DNA of 64,000 nucleotides, taken from contig CM030936.1 of assembly GCA_018136815.1 (NCBI GenBank), forward strand, positions 6,322,005 through 6,386,004, given 5' to 3'. Below are positions 22,490 to 34,409 of the stretch, piece by piece. The notes under the pieces are model-generated. The model was not told the DNA's origin. It did not search any database and worked only from the letters and a program-made list of their open reading frames with translations. This stretch comes from Isochrysis galbana. Its lineage: Eukaryota > Haptophyta > Isochrysidales > Isochrysidaceae. The position numbers and the translations under genes are program-made. The first letter of the stretch is position 1. Every line of letters begins with the position of its first letter.

Positions 22490-22705
22490 TCTAAAAGGCT
22501 TGCCCGGACCCCACACTCCACACTCACACCCGGAACAGGCCCAAGGTGTGCATCTTGGCCGGACCCCGGATACTGAGGGAAAAGGAATGAAAAGGAGGAA
22601 AGGAAGAGGTGGAGGAAAGGGAAGCATAAGGGCGATGTCGGCAGGGAGGTAGAGGTGCCTGGACATGGTAGGTGTTAGCCCAGAATCTTCAGATGTTTTC
22701 TTAAA
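22490..22705 (+). mobile_element. LINE-like retroposon 3' end
   Basis: Aligns with 1087-1300: GGCTTGCCCGGACCCCACAC, GCATCTTGGCCGGACCCC, the purine-rich run, AGGGCGATG, and TTAGCCCAGAATCTTCAGAT followed by TTTTC. It has no RT domain, so it is a 5'-truncated copy. Confidence 0.6.
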
Positions 22706-22719
22706 CTTAAACTCTTACT

Positions 22720-23574
22720 TTGCATTTAGCACGCCTTCTTTCCTATTCCGTATTCCGACGCCCATCTAGCCGCCATCGGCGGGCGGCCGGTATACAAGCC
22801 GACTTGACGAAATCCCCCCGCAGCGCAACGTCCACTTCAATTCCCTAAAACAAATGCGCGCCACGATCGAGGAGCGGGCGCTGCAATACACCTTCGACTC
22901 TGGCTTTGACATACGCCAGGATACGCGCGAGCCCTTTCGACGCGTACCAATTACTAGCTAGGAATCATACTGCATGAAAATATGCAAACCTCATCGCGGA
23001 TCACAGCCATGTGCTAGTGGGTGATCACCGCATGACTTTGAAAGACCAAGAGGCAAGCGTCTACACCATTACGGCGGCGCAGCTCACCCTCATGGTTGCA
23101 GGATGGACGTGCTGCACCGAACGAACCATCCTGGACCGAATATCATGAACAGCTTCATCTCCACCAGCGATGGGCTTTGTGAGTATGAATGAGGCTTGGG
23201 GTCTTCGGTGTGGGCAGAATAGGACGACCATATGGTGGTCGCAACCTGTTCCTTCTTCGTGCGCCCGCGGGCGCCCGGAAGCCCAGACCCTGTAAGTCTA
23301 TACTTCCCGCGCGCAGCAAGTTCTTACGCGACTTGCCCTCATGCACCATGCAAGCACGCCGCACGAGAGAAGACTCGCCGCACGTTTGCGCGGGCGCCCG
23401 GAAGCCCAGTCCCAGTAAGTCGATACTTCCCGCGCGCAGCAAGTTCTTACGCGACTTGCCTTCATACACCAGGCAAGCACGCCGCACGAGAGAAGACTCG
23501 CCGCACGTTTGCATGTCATGATATGCGTCGCTAAGGCGCCGACTCGTTCCGTTGCATGCACGTCTGGTTGTGAT
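22720..23574. repeat. Conserved noncoding 3' flank of ZIP copy 1
   Basis: From about 22960 to 23574 the sequence matches the flank of ZIP copy 2 at about 30030-30524 (for example CATGAAAATATGC, GGATGGACGTGCTGCA, GATGGGCTTTGTG, GGAAGCCCAGACC, TTCCCGCGCGCA, GTTGCATGCACGTCTGG). The duplication therefore included about 500 bases beyond the stop codon. 22720-22960 holds nothing recognised. Confidence 0.75.
23267..23512. repeat. Two tandem copies of a 123-base unit downstream of ZIP copy 1
   Basis: Units start at GCGGGCGCCCGGAAGCCCAG (23267 and 23390) and end CGCCGCACGTTTGC. The paralogous flank near 30341-30463 has only one copy, so the second arose after, or was lost since, the gene duplication. 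Confidence 0.85.
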
Positions 23575-25334
23575 TTAGATAACGAAAAGGACGAGTGATG
23601 CTGCCATGATGGCCATGCCAGCGACGACCCAGGCTGTCGTCTTGGCCTGGTGACCCATGTACCTGCAGGCGGAAGCGCGGACGTCGAGCACAAAGGGTGC
23701 ATGCAGTAATTCCAAGTGCTGACTTTGGTGTGGACGGCAGCGGTCAGCGCAAGAGCTGCGGTGCTGTTCACAAGCTTCCGTGCACCTGTGTGCTGCAGGG
23801 AGAAGTTCATGGCACACAATGAAGACCATCATTCCTCCGACCATGGAGAAGACGATCCCGAAGACCATCTCGGTGAAGAAGGGCTGCACGGATGGCGAGG
23901 GAGGATGCTGCTGAGCATGCACTGCGGGATAGGAGGGCTGGACGCGCCATTTGGCAACGCCAAAGCTCGAGGGGCCACGCCTCCGCACCTGCAAAATGGC
24001 GTAACCTGCGATTCCTCCGATGGGCTCAGTCAACCCTGAGAGCAAGGCCCAGCCAAATGCCTTCCACTTGGACTCCGTTGCATAGTAGACGGGCATCGCA
24101 ACGCACAGCCCCTCAGGGATGTTGTGAATAGCAATGGCCACGCCGAGCGAGGCACCGACCTGCGAAAGATCGGAAGCGAATAGTGATTGGGTGGGTGGGC
24201 CGCTTGGTGACGAGGTGGGATGGCCGCTTGGCAAAAAGCGGAGGGGTGAAAAGGCTTCGACAGCTCACGATCGCGAGCAACAGCCCATCGGCAACCCCGG
24301 CAGCACGACTTGTTGGCCGTGTTAAAGGATATTACAGACAGATGTCGCACATGCCAAGCCATGCGGCTTTTCCGCATAGCGGGTGATGGCAAGGCCGATG
24401 CGGGATCCGTCGAGGCAGAACACACATGTGCGTCAGCTAAGGTGGCCAGGAACGTGGCAAGTCCTTCGGGGAAGTTGTGGATCGCAATCGCAAGCGCAGT
24501 CATCATGCCCATGCGCGCAAGTCTCTTCTTCTCCTCGGGAGAGTTGAGTGCCACATGATCGGAATCTTCGGCGGTGCCAGGGGTGGCTTCGCCGTTGCGT
24601 GAGGAGGTACGCGACACGTGAGTAGGGGCTGACAGCATCTCCACCGTGACCGAGGCCTCGTCAATGCGCTGCAGCTCACTGGGCTGCACGCTAGACGAAG
24701 GCACGAAGATGGGTGCTGCCGCCGCATTCGAGGAAGGTGGCGTGGGGTGAGTGCGCTCGCCGGCAGCGGCAGCGGGCGCGCACTCCATGGAGTTTGTTGT
24801 ACACTGCATATGTGCATGATGATGCGCGTGCTGGTGCGCGTGGTGTGGCGGCACGGCCTCCTTGTTGTCGTGCACAAGCACAGGTAGCCCGCCCTCATCT
24901 GCCTCAAGGTCCATGTGGCATGCGCAGATCTCGGTGGGGAGGTCGGAGGGAGCGTCGGCGCAGCCAGCGTTCCGCCTCTCGAAGATGACGTGGACGAGCA
25001 GCTCAAGCAGCACCGTGAGGCCCATGCCGAGGAAAAAGCACAGCGTGGTGATGCCGGTGGCTGCGGCTTCGCTCACTCCCGATGCGAGAATGGCGTCGTG
25101 GCTCTTGGAAAAGATCTCGATGAAGGAGACATAGAGCATGACGCCTGCGGAGAGTGCGAGAGAAATGGCGAGTACAGTTGTCTGCGGCAACGCCCGCCAC
25201 ACCCCTGGCAGGAATGCGAAAGCGCCGCCCACAGCTGTTGCGAGGCCGGCGCCGATCGAGATTCCGATGGCGGCGGGGAGAGTTGGCGAGTTCCAGCCCA
25301 GGGAGAGGGCGGAGGAGGAGTCAGTAGATGACAT
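23575..25334 (-). CDS. ZIP-family metal transporter, copy 1
   Basis: Three exons, 25334-24426, 24159-23989 and 23883-23575, both introns GT-AG and in phase, give 462 residues. The order of about eight membrane segments fits ZIP proteins of the GufA/ZupT-like group: three N-terminal segments (AAIGISIGAGLATAVGGAFA, TVLAISLALSAGVMLYVSFI, ITTLCFFLGMGLTVLLELLV), a long cytosolic loop with a metal-binding His cluster (HHAHQHAHHHAH), then HNFPEG in TM4 and HNIPEG in TM5, the paired metal-site motifs, and a final MVFGIVFSMVGGMMVFIVCH segment. Joining exons 1 and 2 gives the 23 residues between PEG and HNIPEG expected of ZupT-like proteins, which supports the splice model. Expected role: import of Zn, Fe or similar divalent metal into the cytosol; the metal is not readable. 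Start Met lies next to a GA tract (coding strand). Confidence 0.88.
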
Positions 25335-25355
25335 GCTCGTTCGTTCGCTCGCACT

Positions 25356-25910
<555 letters not shown>

Positions 25911-26700
25911 TTTCCTTCCCTCTCTTCTATATCTACCGGAAGAGGGGCCTCTCCCTCTTGGAGGATGGAAATGTCCCCATCTCACACAGCTAGGGCTCTC
26001 TCTCTCTCTCTCTCCAGCCTCCGAACAATACCCTCTCCCCTGAAACCTCTTCGCTCCCTCTCTTTCCCTCAGCACAAGATTTCAAGGAATCCTCCCATTT
26101 GTAAGCAGACAATCCCTAACATTTTCCTCCAGTTTTCTGCTCTTCTCTTCACTGTGCATTCCGGTCATTTTCTCCTCGTCCTCGTTTTCACGATTTATTG
26201 CTTCTCCTGCTTCCCCTTCCACATTTGAAAACCCGAAATCTTACTGTTCCGTCTCTCTAAAGTACAATGATTCCCCCTTCTTCTTCGTCTGTACTCTCTC
26301 TCTCTCTCTGTGAGTGGTACGGGAAAATGCGTACCGTTCCCACTCTCTCTCTCTCCAGGATTTCTCTCTCTCTCTTCCTTCTCTCTCCCCAGAGAGCCGA
26401 CCAGCAAAGGTACGCACCCGCGGAGAGAATGGGAGAGAAGCAAGGGCATAGAGAGAGAGAGGGAAGAGAGGGCGTAGGTAGTGAATACTCGTAGGGTCAG
26501 GAAATAAGAGGGGAGAAGAGAGAGAGAGGGAAGGGGGAGAGAGAGAGAATTAAGCCACGAGACCTCGCGGGGGGGGGGGGGGGAGATGTTCTAAGGTTAG
26601 AGAGCCCACTCCGACGGCCGGCAGGCGGGGGGGGGGGGGGGGGGGGGGGAGCGCGTGGCGCCGACGGGGACGAGCGCGCCCCCCTCCGAGCCTCCGAGGC
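25911..26700. other. Intergenic, CT-rich then GA/poly-G; nothing recognised
   Basis: Two poly-G runs (about 26568-26582 and 26627-26650) follow a GA-rich stretch. No domain-like frame. Confidence 0.45.
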
Positions 26701-26701
26701 A

Positions 26702-26917
26702 GCTAGCTCCCTAGATGGCAAATGCGGTGCTGGGGCCTGCAAATACAGCCTAATACATATGTATTTGGCCTCTGGCCAAATACATTTCAAATGCATTCGA
26801 GGCCTAATACAACCCAAGACGCGCTTCAAATACAGCCAAATACATTTGCTATACTTGACTCTGACCAAATACGGTAAACACGAATACGCAAAAGTATTTC
26901 CCATCTACGGGCAGCTC
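26702..26917. mobile_element. hAT-like MITE (AAATAC/GTATTT family), degraded full-length copy
   Basis: Left end CCTAGATGGCAAATGC (26710), right end GTATTTCCCATCTA-CGG (to about 26910), with interior matching the 35545 copy in inverted order (GAGGCCTAATACAACCCA, GACGCGCTTC). Flanks GCTAGCTC and GCAGCTC look like an eroded 8-base duplication. Confidence 0.65.
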
Positions 26918-27290
26918 GGCCCATCCCACAAAGGGAGTGGAGCCACGACGACAAAAGGCAAACGACACCATGCCAACCCAGCACCTCCTGCCGCAGCGGT
27001 GAATAGCGGGACCTCAACGTACGACGCACAGCCCATGGACGCAAATGGGGGGAGGCCTTGAGTCCCAACCTTCCAACTTTCCGTCGCCCTCCTTACATCT
27101 ATGATGGCAAAGCCACCAGACCAAAGCCATCCTAGGACCAGTGTGACCTGTGGGATGTGAGATGTGAGTGCAAAAGGCACCGAGCCGCTCTCCCCCTCCG
27201 CCCTCGTGCCGCTCGTGCTCCAACGGGGGTAGGCCTCCGGGAGATTTATTTTTGTACCCCACGCGTCTTCTCCTTCTCTCCGTCGGAGAG
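26918..27290. other. Intergenic; nothing recognised
   Basis: Sequence between the MITE and the CT tract of the next gene; no supported frame. It may contain promoter sequence for the + strand gene starting at 27592. Confidence 0.35.
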
Positions 27291-27291
<1 letters not shown>

Positions 27292-27351
<60 letters not shown>

Positions 27352-27480
27352 GGAACACCTCACCTCTTCCTAGACTACCTCTCTCTCTCTCTCTTCCTCT
27401 CTCTCTCTCTCTTCCTCTCTCTCTCTCCCTTCGCCCCCCCCCCCCTCTCGTCTCGTTTCTTCTCTCACTCTCTCTCTCTC
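27292..27480. repeat. (CT)n tract upstream of the VTT-like gene
   Basis: (CT)n at 27292-27350 and CT/TTCC units to about 27440, then poly-C and more CT; continuous with a CT-rich leader up to the ATG at 27592. Confidence 0.9.
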
Positions 27481-27591
27481 GATCTCTCGCTGCACCCGCG
27501 GAACATCTTCTTTTCTTCTTTGGATCCTCCCCCTCTCTCCTTTACTCGTACCAACTCTCGCTCCCCATCTCCCTCCCTCTCCCTCCCCGCG

Positions 27592-28898
27592 ATGGCGATG
27601 GGCCTCGCCGTCCTGCTCCCCGCGGTGTGCGCGGCTGCGGGGGCCTCACCGACGTGCTTCACGGCGCACGCGCAGACCTCCCTCTCCTGTGACGCGCCAC
27701 CCACCTCCTCCGCCTGGCTGACGCTACACAACGATCGGTGGAGTGCCCCGAGAACCCTCTGGTGGGAGAGCGGCCGCTCTCTCCTCTGTGAATCAAAGGC
27801 TTGCAAGGCTTGCATCGCGCCAGGAGGGGATTCGACACGGTGCTCGAACTCAGTCCCGTGGACCATCAACGCCTCACGCGCCAATAGCGCCTACAGTAGG
27901 CCCGCCGCCCTCGCTCTCGCCACGGGCGTGCTCAGCGTCCCACTCGTGGCGCTCCTCCTCTCGCTCCCGCGCCGCTCCAAGCCGCTCGAGGGCCAGGCAA
28001 AGGAGTACGCGGCGCAGGTGGCGGCGCAGCGCTCGTCCAATACCGCGCCGCCAGGCCGCGTGCTCCGCCTGGCGCTCACGCTCCTCAAGTACTCGGGCGC
28101 ATGGTGGTTCCCGTGGGTTGCCGCTTTTGGCACTGCCATCAACCTCTTCACGCTCGTGCTCACCGCGGCAACCGTGGTGCTCTACCTCGCAGCTGTTCTC
28201 GGGCGGCCGGAGCGGTGAGTGCCTATTGTGCTCGAAAGCCACACGCCGGTGCCGCCCGCCGCCGAGGCGCTGTGGCTCGCCTGCGGTGCCCGCCCGCGCC
28301 CGCGCCGACGCAGTACTCACAGCTGCCAACACCTGGCACCAACGCTCTGCAGGTGGATCTCCACCGCTGTGTCCAATGCTGTCGGCGCCGCGGGCGGCTC
28401 GTATGCCATGCTGCTCCTGCTGCGTGCTCATGGTGAGGCTCTCCTGACAGAGCGCTTCGGAGCCGTGCTCGCTAACCCCGCCTACGCGAAGCTCATGGGC
28501 CTAATGAAGTCGTATGGTGTTGTGGGCATGTTTGGCGTCTCCACAATGCCGCTCATCCTCCACCCGATCATCGTCTTCGGCGTTATCTCGGGTGAGCCCC
28601 GGCTGCTGCGCATGCACCTCGCCTGGCTGCCAGGCGTTCTCCGCTCCGCGCACATCGCGCTCCAGACCATCGCCAAGGCGCTCTCCGCTCCCAAGGCTGC
28701 CCTATTGCACGAGTGTGCATCCGCTTGTCCCTTGCACCAGGAATGTCGGACGCCTCCATCATTGGAATCATCCTCTCGGGCCGCATCATCAAATACCTCA
28801 TCATGGCGTGGCTCACGAAGAACGCGCCGGGCACACTGCGGTTTTTCGGCATCAAGGCCTCACTCTTTGACATGGCTGCCAAAGCACGTGCCGACTGA
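27592..28898 (+). CDS. Multi-pass membrane protein with a VTT (SNARE-associated Golgi)-like domain
   Basis: Exons 27592-28214, 28353-28591 and 28741-28898, GT-AG and phase-consistent, give 339 residues. MAMGLAVLLPAVCAAAGASP is a likely signal peptide. A Cys-containing lumenal segment of about 80 residues follows (paired Cys at CxxKACKAC), then membrane spans (ALALATGVLSVPLVALLLSL, WVAAFGTAINLFTLVLTAAT). The C-terminal half reads MKSYGVVGMFGVSTMPLILH, then FGVISGMSDASIIGIILSGR joined across intron 2, then IIKYLIMAWLTKNAPGTLRF. The pattern G-x-FG-x(n)-P-x(n)-GxxxG-x(n)-GRxxKY matches the re-entrant-loop region of VTT/DedA/YqaA proteins, which scramble or move lipids in ER-Golgi membranes. Family assignment is from remembered motifs, so it is moderate; the gene itself is well supported. 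It lies divergent to ZIP copy 1 and between the two ZIP copies, with no evident functional link. Confidence 0.7.
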
Positions 28899-29739
28899 GG
28901 CGCCGATGCGGCGCTGCACGTACTCAATGGAGTTCTCGCGAGGCGAGATCCCAATGCGCGGTTCCCTGGCCGACCGATCTCGGGTGGTCGAACCTGCCCG
29001 AGGCGCACTGCGCTCGCCGCCAAGTGTGAGCGGCCGGCCTCATCCCTTAGCGTGATGGTGATCGAGCTGCTCCTGCGCCCCGGACCTCTTGCAAGCGCAA
29101 TCCTTCAGCATTCATGAACAAGGAAGCGTTCTCGGAGCTCGTCGCATGCTCGTTATGGGAAGGGGGAAGAATGGAGAGCACGCGCGGGCACATTTCTGAT
29201 TCTTGTGTGTTTCACTTTTTGCTGGGAGGATTGAATTGCTCCTGCTTCTGTGTTGCCCATCGTGATCCTGGACTGGGACTTCTTTCAACCACCCCTCACC
29301 GCGCCCACTCCTGCATTTGTTTACACGTGCTGCTGTGAGCCCGTGAAGGCGATATATGTTCACCCCAAACTTCCCTCGTGTCAATTCCACGCGCACCCCC
29401 TGTGTCACGTATGGCGGCCATAGCTGAGGCCGGCTTAGTCGGGAAAGGCTAGCGATAGCCGATAGCCCGGTCACTCACTCTTTTTAACCACTATTTTCCA
29501 CCTCCCCTAGCCCCTAGGTGTCCAGGGATTCCGCAGGGTCCTCCCCTACCTACCCTGTCAGCCGCCTCTCCCCTGCGAACGACGCCATCCCGCCCCACGA
29601 AAGGCAATAGCGTCAGTAAGTGACCCCCTCCCCTTGCCCCGCGCGTGGCGGTCTTTTTTCGGAGATTGAGGCGTCATCCTCGTCCTCGTTGCTCGTTGGT
29701 AGCGTTGCAGGGTGATAGCTTGGGGCTAGTGTAACCCTA
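28899..29739. other. Intergenic; nothing recognised
   Basis: 3' flank of the VTT-like gene, then unassigned sequence including a TAGCGATAGCCGATAGCC patch near 29450. No supported gene. Confidence 0.35.
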
Positions 29740-30029
29740 TAATAATAATAATAAAACATCTGAAGATTCGGGCTACTCACGCTAGCTATAGCGGACAACG
29801 TACAACGTACTCACGGTACTCACTCACGGTACTCACTCACGCAATAGCTACATCTCAAGTCTCAAGAGTCTTGTCCTTGTCAAGAGTTCTGCTCTCTTTT
29901 TCTTTCGATTAAATTAACACGGCGGTGATAGCGATAGGTAGGGGACCTCGCGTTGCAGTGCAGCTTCAGAGTTGCACCATCGACTCAGGCATGCACACCG
30001 AATAAACCCCTCAGACCACTAGTTGGCAA
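29740..30029 (-). mobile_element. LINE-like retroposon 3' end with TTA-repeat tail
   Basis: The complement of 29741-29776 reads TAGCCCGAATCTTCAGATG then TTTTATTATTATTATT, the shared CTTCAGAT terminus followed by a microsatellite tail. The body should extend to higher coordinates but is not identifiable beyond about 30000. Confidence 0.5.
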
Positions 30030-30524
30030 CCATACTCCATGAAAATATGCTAGTTTTGCAGCGGCTCAAAGCCATGTGCTAATAAGTGATGAGCACATAA
30101 CTTTAGAACAGCCTGGAGGCAAGCGTCTACTACGCCCTTACTTACGGCAGCGCAGCTCACCCTCATGGGCTTGCAGGATGGACGTGCTGCAACGAACGAA
30201 CCATCCTAGACCGAATAATAGGAAAAGCTGGATCTCCACAGGCGATGGGCTTTGTGTGCTTGAATACTGCCTCACCGCTATCGGTGTAGGCAGAACAGGA
30301 CGACCACGTGATGGTCGCCACCCGCTCTCTTTTCGTGCACCCGCGCGCGCCCGGAAGCCCAGACCATGTGCGTCGATACTTCCCGCGCGCAACAAGTTCT
30401 TACACTTGCCCTCAGGCACCATACAAGCACGCCGCACAAGAGAAGACTCGCTGCACGTTTGCATCTCATGATATCCGTCGTTAAGGCGCAGACTCATTCT
30501 GTTGCATGCACGTCTGGGCGTGCA
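30030..30524. repeat. Conserved noncoding 3' flank of ZIP copy 2
   Basis: Parallel to 22960-23574, with one copy of the 123-base unit (about 30341-30463) instead of two. Confidence 0.75.
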
Positions 30525-32298
30525 TTAGAGGGCGAAAAGGACGAGTGATGCTGCCATGATGGCCATGCCAGCGACGACCCAGGCTGTCGTCTTGGCCTGG
30601 TGGCCCATGTACCTACAAGGGGAGGCGCGGACGACGTCGAGCACAAAGGGTGCATGCATGAATTCCAAGTGCTGGCTTTGGTGTGGACGGCAGCGGTCAG
30701 CGCAAGAGCTGCGGTGCTGTTCACAAGCTCCTGTGCACCTGTGTGCTGCGGGGAGAAGTTCATGGCACACGATGAAGACCAGCATTCCTCCGACCATGGA
30801 GAAGACGATCCCGAAGACCATCTCGGTGAAGAAGGGCTGAGAGGATGGCGAGTGAGGATGCTGCTGAGCATGCATTGCGGCACGGGACGGGTAGATGCGT
30901 CAGCGCTCGAGGGGCTGCTGCGCACTTGCAAAATGGCGTAACCGACGATCCCGCCGATGGGCCCTGTCGACCCCATGAGCAGAGCCCAGGCAAATGCCTT
31001 CCACTTAGACTCGGTGGCGTGGTAGACGGGCATCGCAACGCACAGTCCCATGGGGATGTTGTGAATGGCAATGGCCACGCCGAGGGAGGCGCCGACCTGC
31101 GTAAGAGCGCACGGCCAAGTGCTTTCTCGGCAAACTGGGCCGCTTGGTGAAATGGTGGATTGGGGCCTTTGGTGAAGAGCAGAGGGGTGGGTAGGCTTTG
31201 GCAGTTTGCGTTCGCGAAACACAGCCCGTCCGCAATCTCGACAGCCCAACGTTTTGGCCGTGTTAAAGGATAGCACAGGCAGCTGTCGCACATGCCAAGC
31301 CAGGTGGCTTCTTCTATCTGCAGCCTAATGAGCAGATCGGGCGACGGCAAGGCCGATGCAGGATCCGTGGAGGCGGAACACACATGTGCGTCAGCTAAGG
31401 TGGCAATGAATGTGGCAAGGCCTTCGGGGAAGTTGTGAATCGAAATAGCAAGCGCAGTAAGTATCCCCATGCGCGCGAGCCTTCTCTTCTCGTTGGGCGA
31501 GTTGAGTACCACGTGATCGGAATCTTTAGCGGCGCTCGAGGCAGCTTCGCAGTTGCTTCCCGAGACCGAGACACTCAAATCGTGAGCAGCAGCTGACAGT
31601 ATCTCGACCGTAACTGGAGCCTCGTCGATGCGCTGAAGCTCACCGGGCTGCACGCTAGACGAAGGCACGAAGATGGGTGCTGCCGCCGTATTCGAGGAAG
31701 GTGGCGTGGGGTGAGTGCGCTCGCCGGCAACGGCAGCGGGCGCGCACTCCATGGAGTTTGTTGTACACTGCATATGTGCATGATGATGCGCGTGCTGGTG
31801 CGCGTGGTGTGGCGGCACGGCCTCCTTGTTATCGTGCACCAGCATTGGTAGGTCGCCCTCATCTGCCTCAAGGTCCATGTGGCACGCGCAGATCACAGTG
31901 GGAAGGTCGGAGGGAGCGTCGGCGCGGCCAGCTTTCCGCCTTTCAAAGATTACGTGGACGAGCAGCTCGAGCAGCACCGTGAGGCCCATGCCAAGGAAAA
32001 AGCACAGCGCGGTGAGGCCGGTGGCAGCGGCTTCGCTCATTCCCGCTGCGATAATCTCCATGTGGCTCTTGGGCAAGATCTCAGTGAAGGAGACATAGAG
32101 CATGACGCCTGCGGAGAGCGCGAGTGAAATGCCGAGGATGGTCCTCTGTGGCAAAGCTTGCCACATGTCTGGCAGGAATGCGAGGACACCGCCTACAGCT
32201 GTTGCGAGGCCGGCACCGATCATGATTCCGATGGCAGTGGGAAGATTGGGCGAGCTCCAGCCCAGGGAGAGGGCGGAGGAGGAGTCAGAAGGAATCAT
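30525..32298 (-). CDS. ZIP-family metal transporter, copy 2
   Basis: Exons 32298-31384, 31096-30926 and 30836-30525, with intron positions and phases identical to copy 1, give 465 residues. Exon 2 is the same length (171 bases). HNFPEG, HNIPEG and the HHAHQHAHHHAH loop are intact, and the last segment reads FSMVGGMLVFIVCHELLPAA. Differences from copy 1 cluster in the loop after the His cluster (VEILSAAAHDLSVSVSGSN against VEMLSAPTHVSRTSSRNG) and in the introns. No stop or frame break is seen, so both genes are probably functional. Tandem same-strand layout with shared 3' flanks shows a local segmental duplication of about 2.3 kb, with the VTT-like gene between. Role as for copy 1. Confidence 0.88.
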
Positions 32299-32317
32299 GC
32301 TCGTTCGATCGCACTCC

Positions 32318-32440
32318 CTCTCTGCCCCTCTCTTTCTCTCCCTCTTTCTCTCTCTCCCTCCCTCCCTCCCTCTCCCTCTCTCCCTTTCCTCTATTTTCTC
32401 TCCCTCTTTGTCTCTTTTCTACCCCTTCTATCTCGGATGT
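32318..32440. repeat. CT-rich tract upstream of ZIP copy 2
   Basis: CCCT and CT units beginning 20 bases from the start codon; much shorter and less pure than the tract at copy 1. Confidence 0.85.
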
Positions 32441-33619
32441 TTGAGAGGTGAAGCCGTAGCCGCAGGTGATGATGGGAGGGGGGGGAAGCAGAGGGTACGC
32501 AAGGGGTGCGCGCCCACTGCAGACAATCTGCGCTGAGGGCTACTTTTCTTATGGGAAGAGAAGAGCCATCCCCCGCCAGAGGTCTCGCGCAATAAGAGAA
32601 GAAAAGAGGGCGTGGGCACTTGGTGGTGGTGCCCGAGCTTCATCGAGAGACTGCAACATGGTTCTCGATCACATGTGAAATCTGGAATCATGGTCCCATC
32701 AGCACGCATCATTCTATTCATTATTCATTATCACATATGTACAAATGCGTGGTCAACAATCGCGCGTTCACTTTCTCCAGCCAGGGGCCGGGGGGTGAGT
32801 CCTTTACGATTTACGAAGTTGACGGGTGTTCATTGTTGCGCTCCGTGAGCCGCGGGGTGCGTTTCGCGAACTTGAGCAGCGCGTTGTCACGCGGCGCGGC
32901 GGCGCGAAATAAATTTCAGGGCTCTTGCTTTTATTGTTGTATCGCCTATCCCGAGCTATCCTATGCCGAGCTATCGCTTTCACATTTCACATTTTATTTG
33001 TTGCGCAGACATCAGGGTGGAGGTGGAGGGTGGGCACGTGTTGTGGATTTATTTTCGTCGCAATATCTCAAATAACTACTACGATTACGACGTCGCCCGA
33101 CCGATAAAAATGGTAGGGCCCCTCATTAGTCATTAGCGTCTTTCTAAGTCTTTCTCATAGTTGCCCTCTTCAAACTCAATCGTAGCTCGGGGTAATGGCC
33201 GCGTTGATGGTTGATGGGCGCCAAAGGAATCGGGCCGATTAATCGTTAGTCGGGATTGAGGTTGGGGTAGCCAGTAGCCATCGCGTTGTACATCCTTCTC
33301 CTCCTAGCACTTTGGAAAGTGCGGTTCTACCTATTCTCCATGACGATCAACATGTTATATTGAGCGAGAAGGCGGAGGCGATGTTGCGAAAAATCGCGCT
33401 CAAGAAGAAGTGAACCCTCCACGTCCTTCGCTATTGGGGAAAGGGGGGGGGGGGGATAGGAAATAGGCCCTAACCAAGAAGGAGGGCAGGGAGGATAGGG
33501 ATAGGGATAGGGGAGGGGGCTGAGTGAGGGGGAAGAGGGGGGGGGCGGGGGGGCGGAGGGTGCCCTGCAAATAGAACTGCTTATGCTTATACCATTCTTA
33601 TGGGAGTATTTGTCAAGAA
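32441..33619. other. Intergenic; nothing recognised
   Basis: AT-richer than its surroundings in places, with a G-rich run at 33440-33560. No domain-like frame. Confidence 0.35.
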
Positions 33620-33690
33620 AACAACCAAACCTGAACCTGAGGTCGCAGCCTCCCTAAGAAGGGAACCTCGAGTTGCACCTTCTCACGCCG
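33620..33690 (-). repeat. Copy of the GGCTGCAACCTCAGGTTTGG dispersed repeat
   Basis: The complement reads GAGGCTGCGACCTCAGGTTC and then GGTTTGGTTGTTTT, matching 48253-48290 and, inverted, 48893-48942; GGGAACCTCGAGTTGCACC at 33660 also matches 49151. Confidence 0.6.
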
Positions 33691-33784
33691 ACGCGCCGAC
33701 CGCTGAAGGCTGAAACTACTAGAACTATGAACAATAGTTTCGCATATGAACAAAATTAAAACTTAGTTTAGGAGCCTCTCCTCT

Positions 33785-34136
33785 GCCATAATGCGTGCCT
33801 AATGGATCGCCTCTTTGCTTGGCAGTTGGGCCGCAGGGTGAAGTGCAGTAGCACTGGAGCTCTACAACAATCGCAGTCTACAGCAGTTGCTGCAGTTTGC
33901 CATCTGACACTGAAACCCATTGACCCCCATGGGGGGTCAAGCATGGCTGTCGTGGTTTGTGTAGCACAAGCCATGGGCCGTGTGGCGCGATGGAGATGGC
34001 GTGCACATGCTCTCAAGGGGGGCGCGGCCGCTCCGACAGCGGCTGCTCCCGGTGGGCAGGGGGCCGCCCACGGCGGAGTGGCCCGGAAAGGGAAAGGAGA
34101 GGGAAGCGTCGGCGCGCTCCATACTTAGTTGAGAAG
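33785..34136 (-). mobile_element. Hairpin-ATG family copy (MERADASLSF), hairpin half deleted
   Basis: ATGGAGCGCGCCGACGC with ATG at 34122, preceded directly by AACTAAGT; the loop and second hairpin arm are missing. About 330 bases align with 1600-1920 with many differences (for example GCGGCCGCTCCGACAGCGGC, GCCATGGGCCGTGTGGCG), so it belongs to the same element family. Confidence 0.55.
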
Positions 34137-34409
34137 ACCCAGGAATGATATTCACTACTGAAAGAGTATTTGGTTGACGCCGCACGAGTTCTAGCACAGC
34201 TAGCCAGCGCAGGCCTAGGCTCTCGTCTTCCGCTTTGCTTGCTCGGGCTTGGAGGCGCGAACTGCTACCGTGGCCGGGCGCCTTGCACGTGTATGTATAA
34301 TCCGAATTTCGGGCCATGAGGCCGCTCCCTGTCCTTCACCCTGCAACAGCGCGCCATATCTAGCATCCACCAATTCATTCCCAAGGCTTCGCAAGTGCTC
34401 AAGGAATGC

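Noticed and set aside
30525..32298. ZIP copy 2 as a pseudogene
   Set aside because: All three exons keep frame, splice sites and both HN-PEG motifs.
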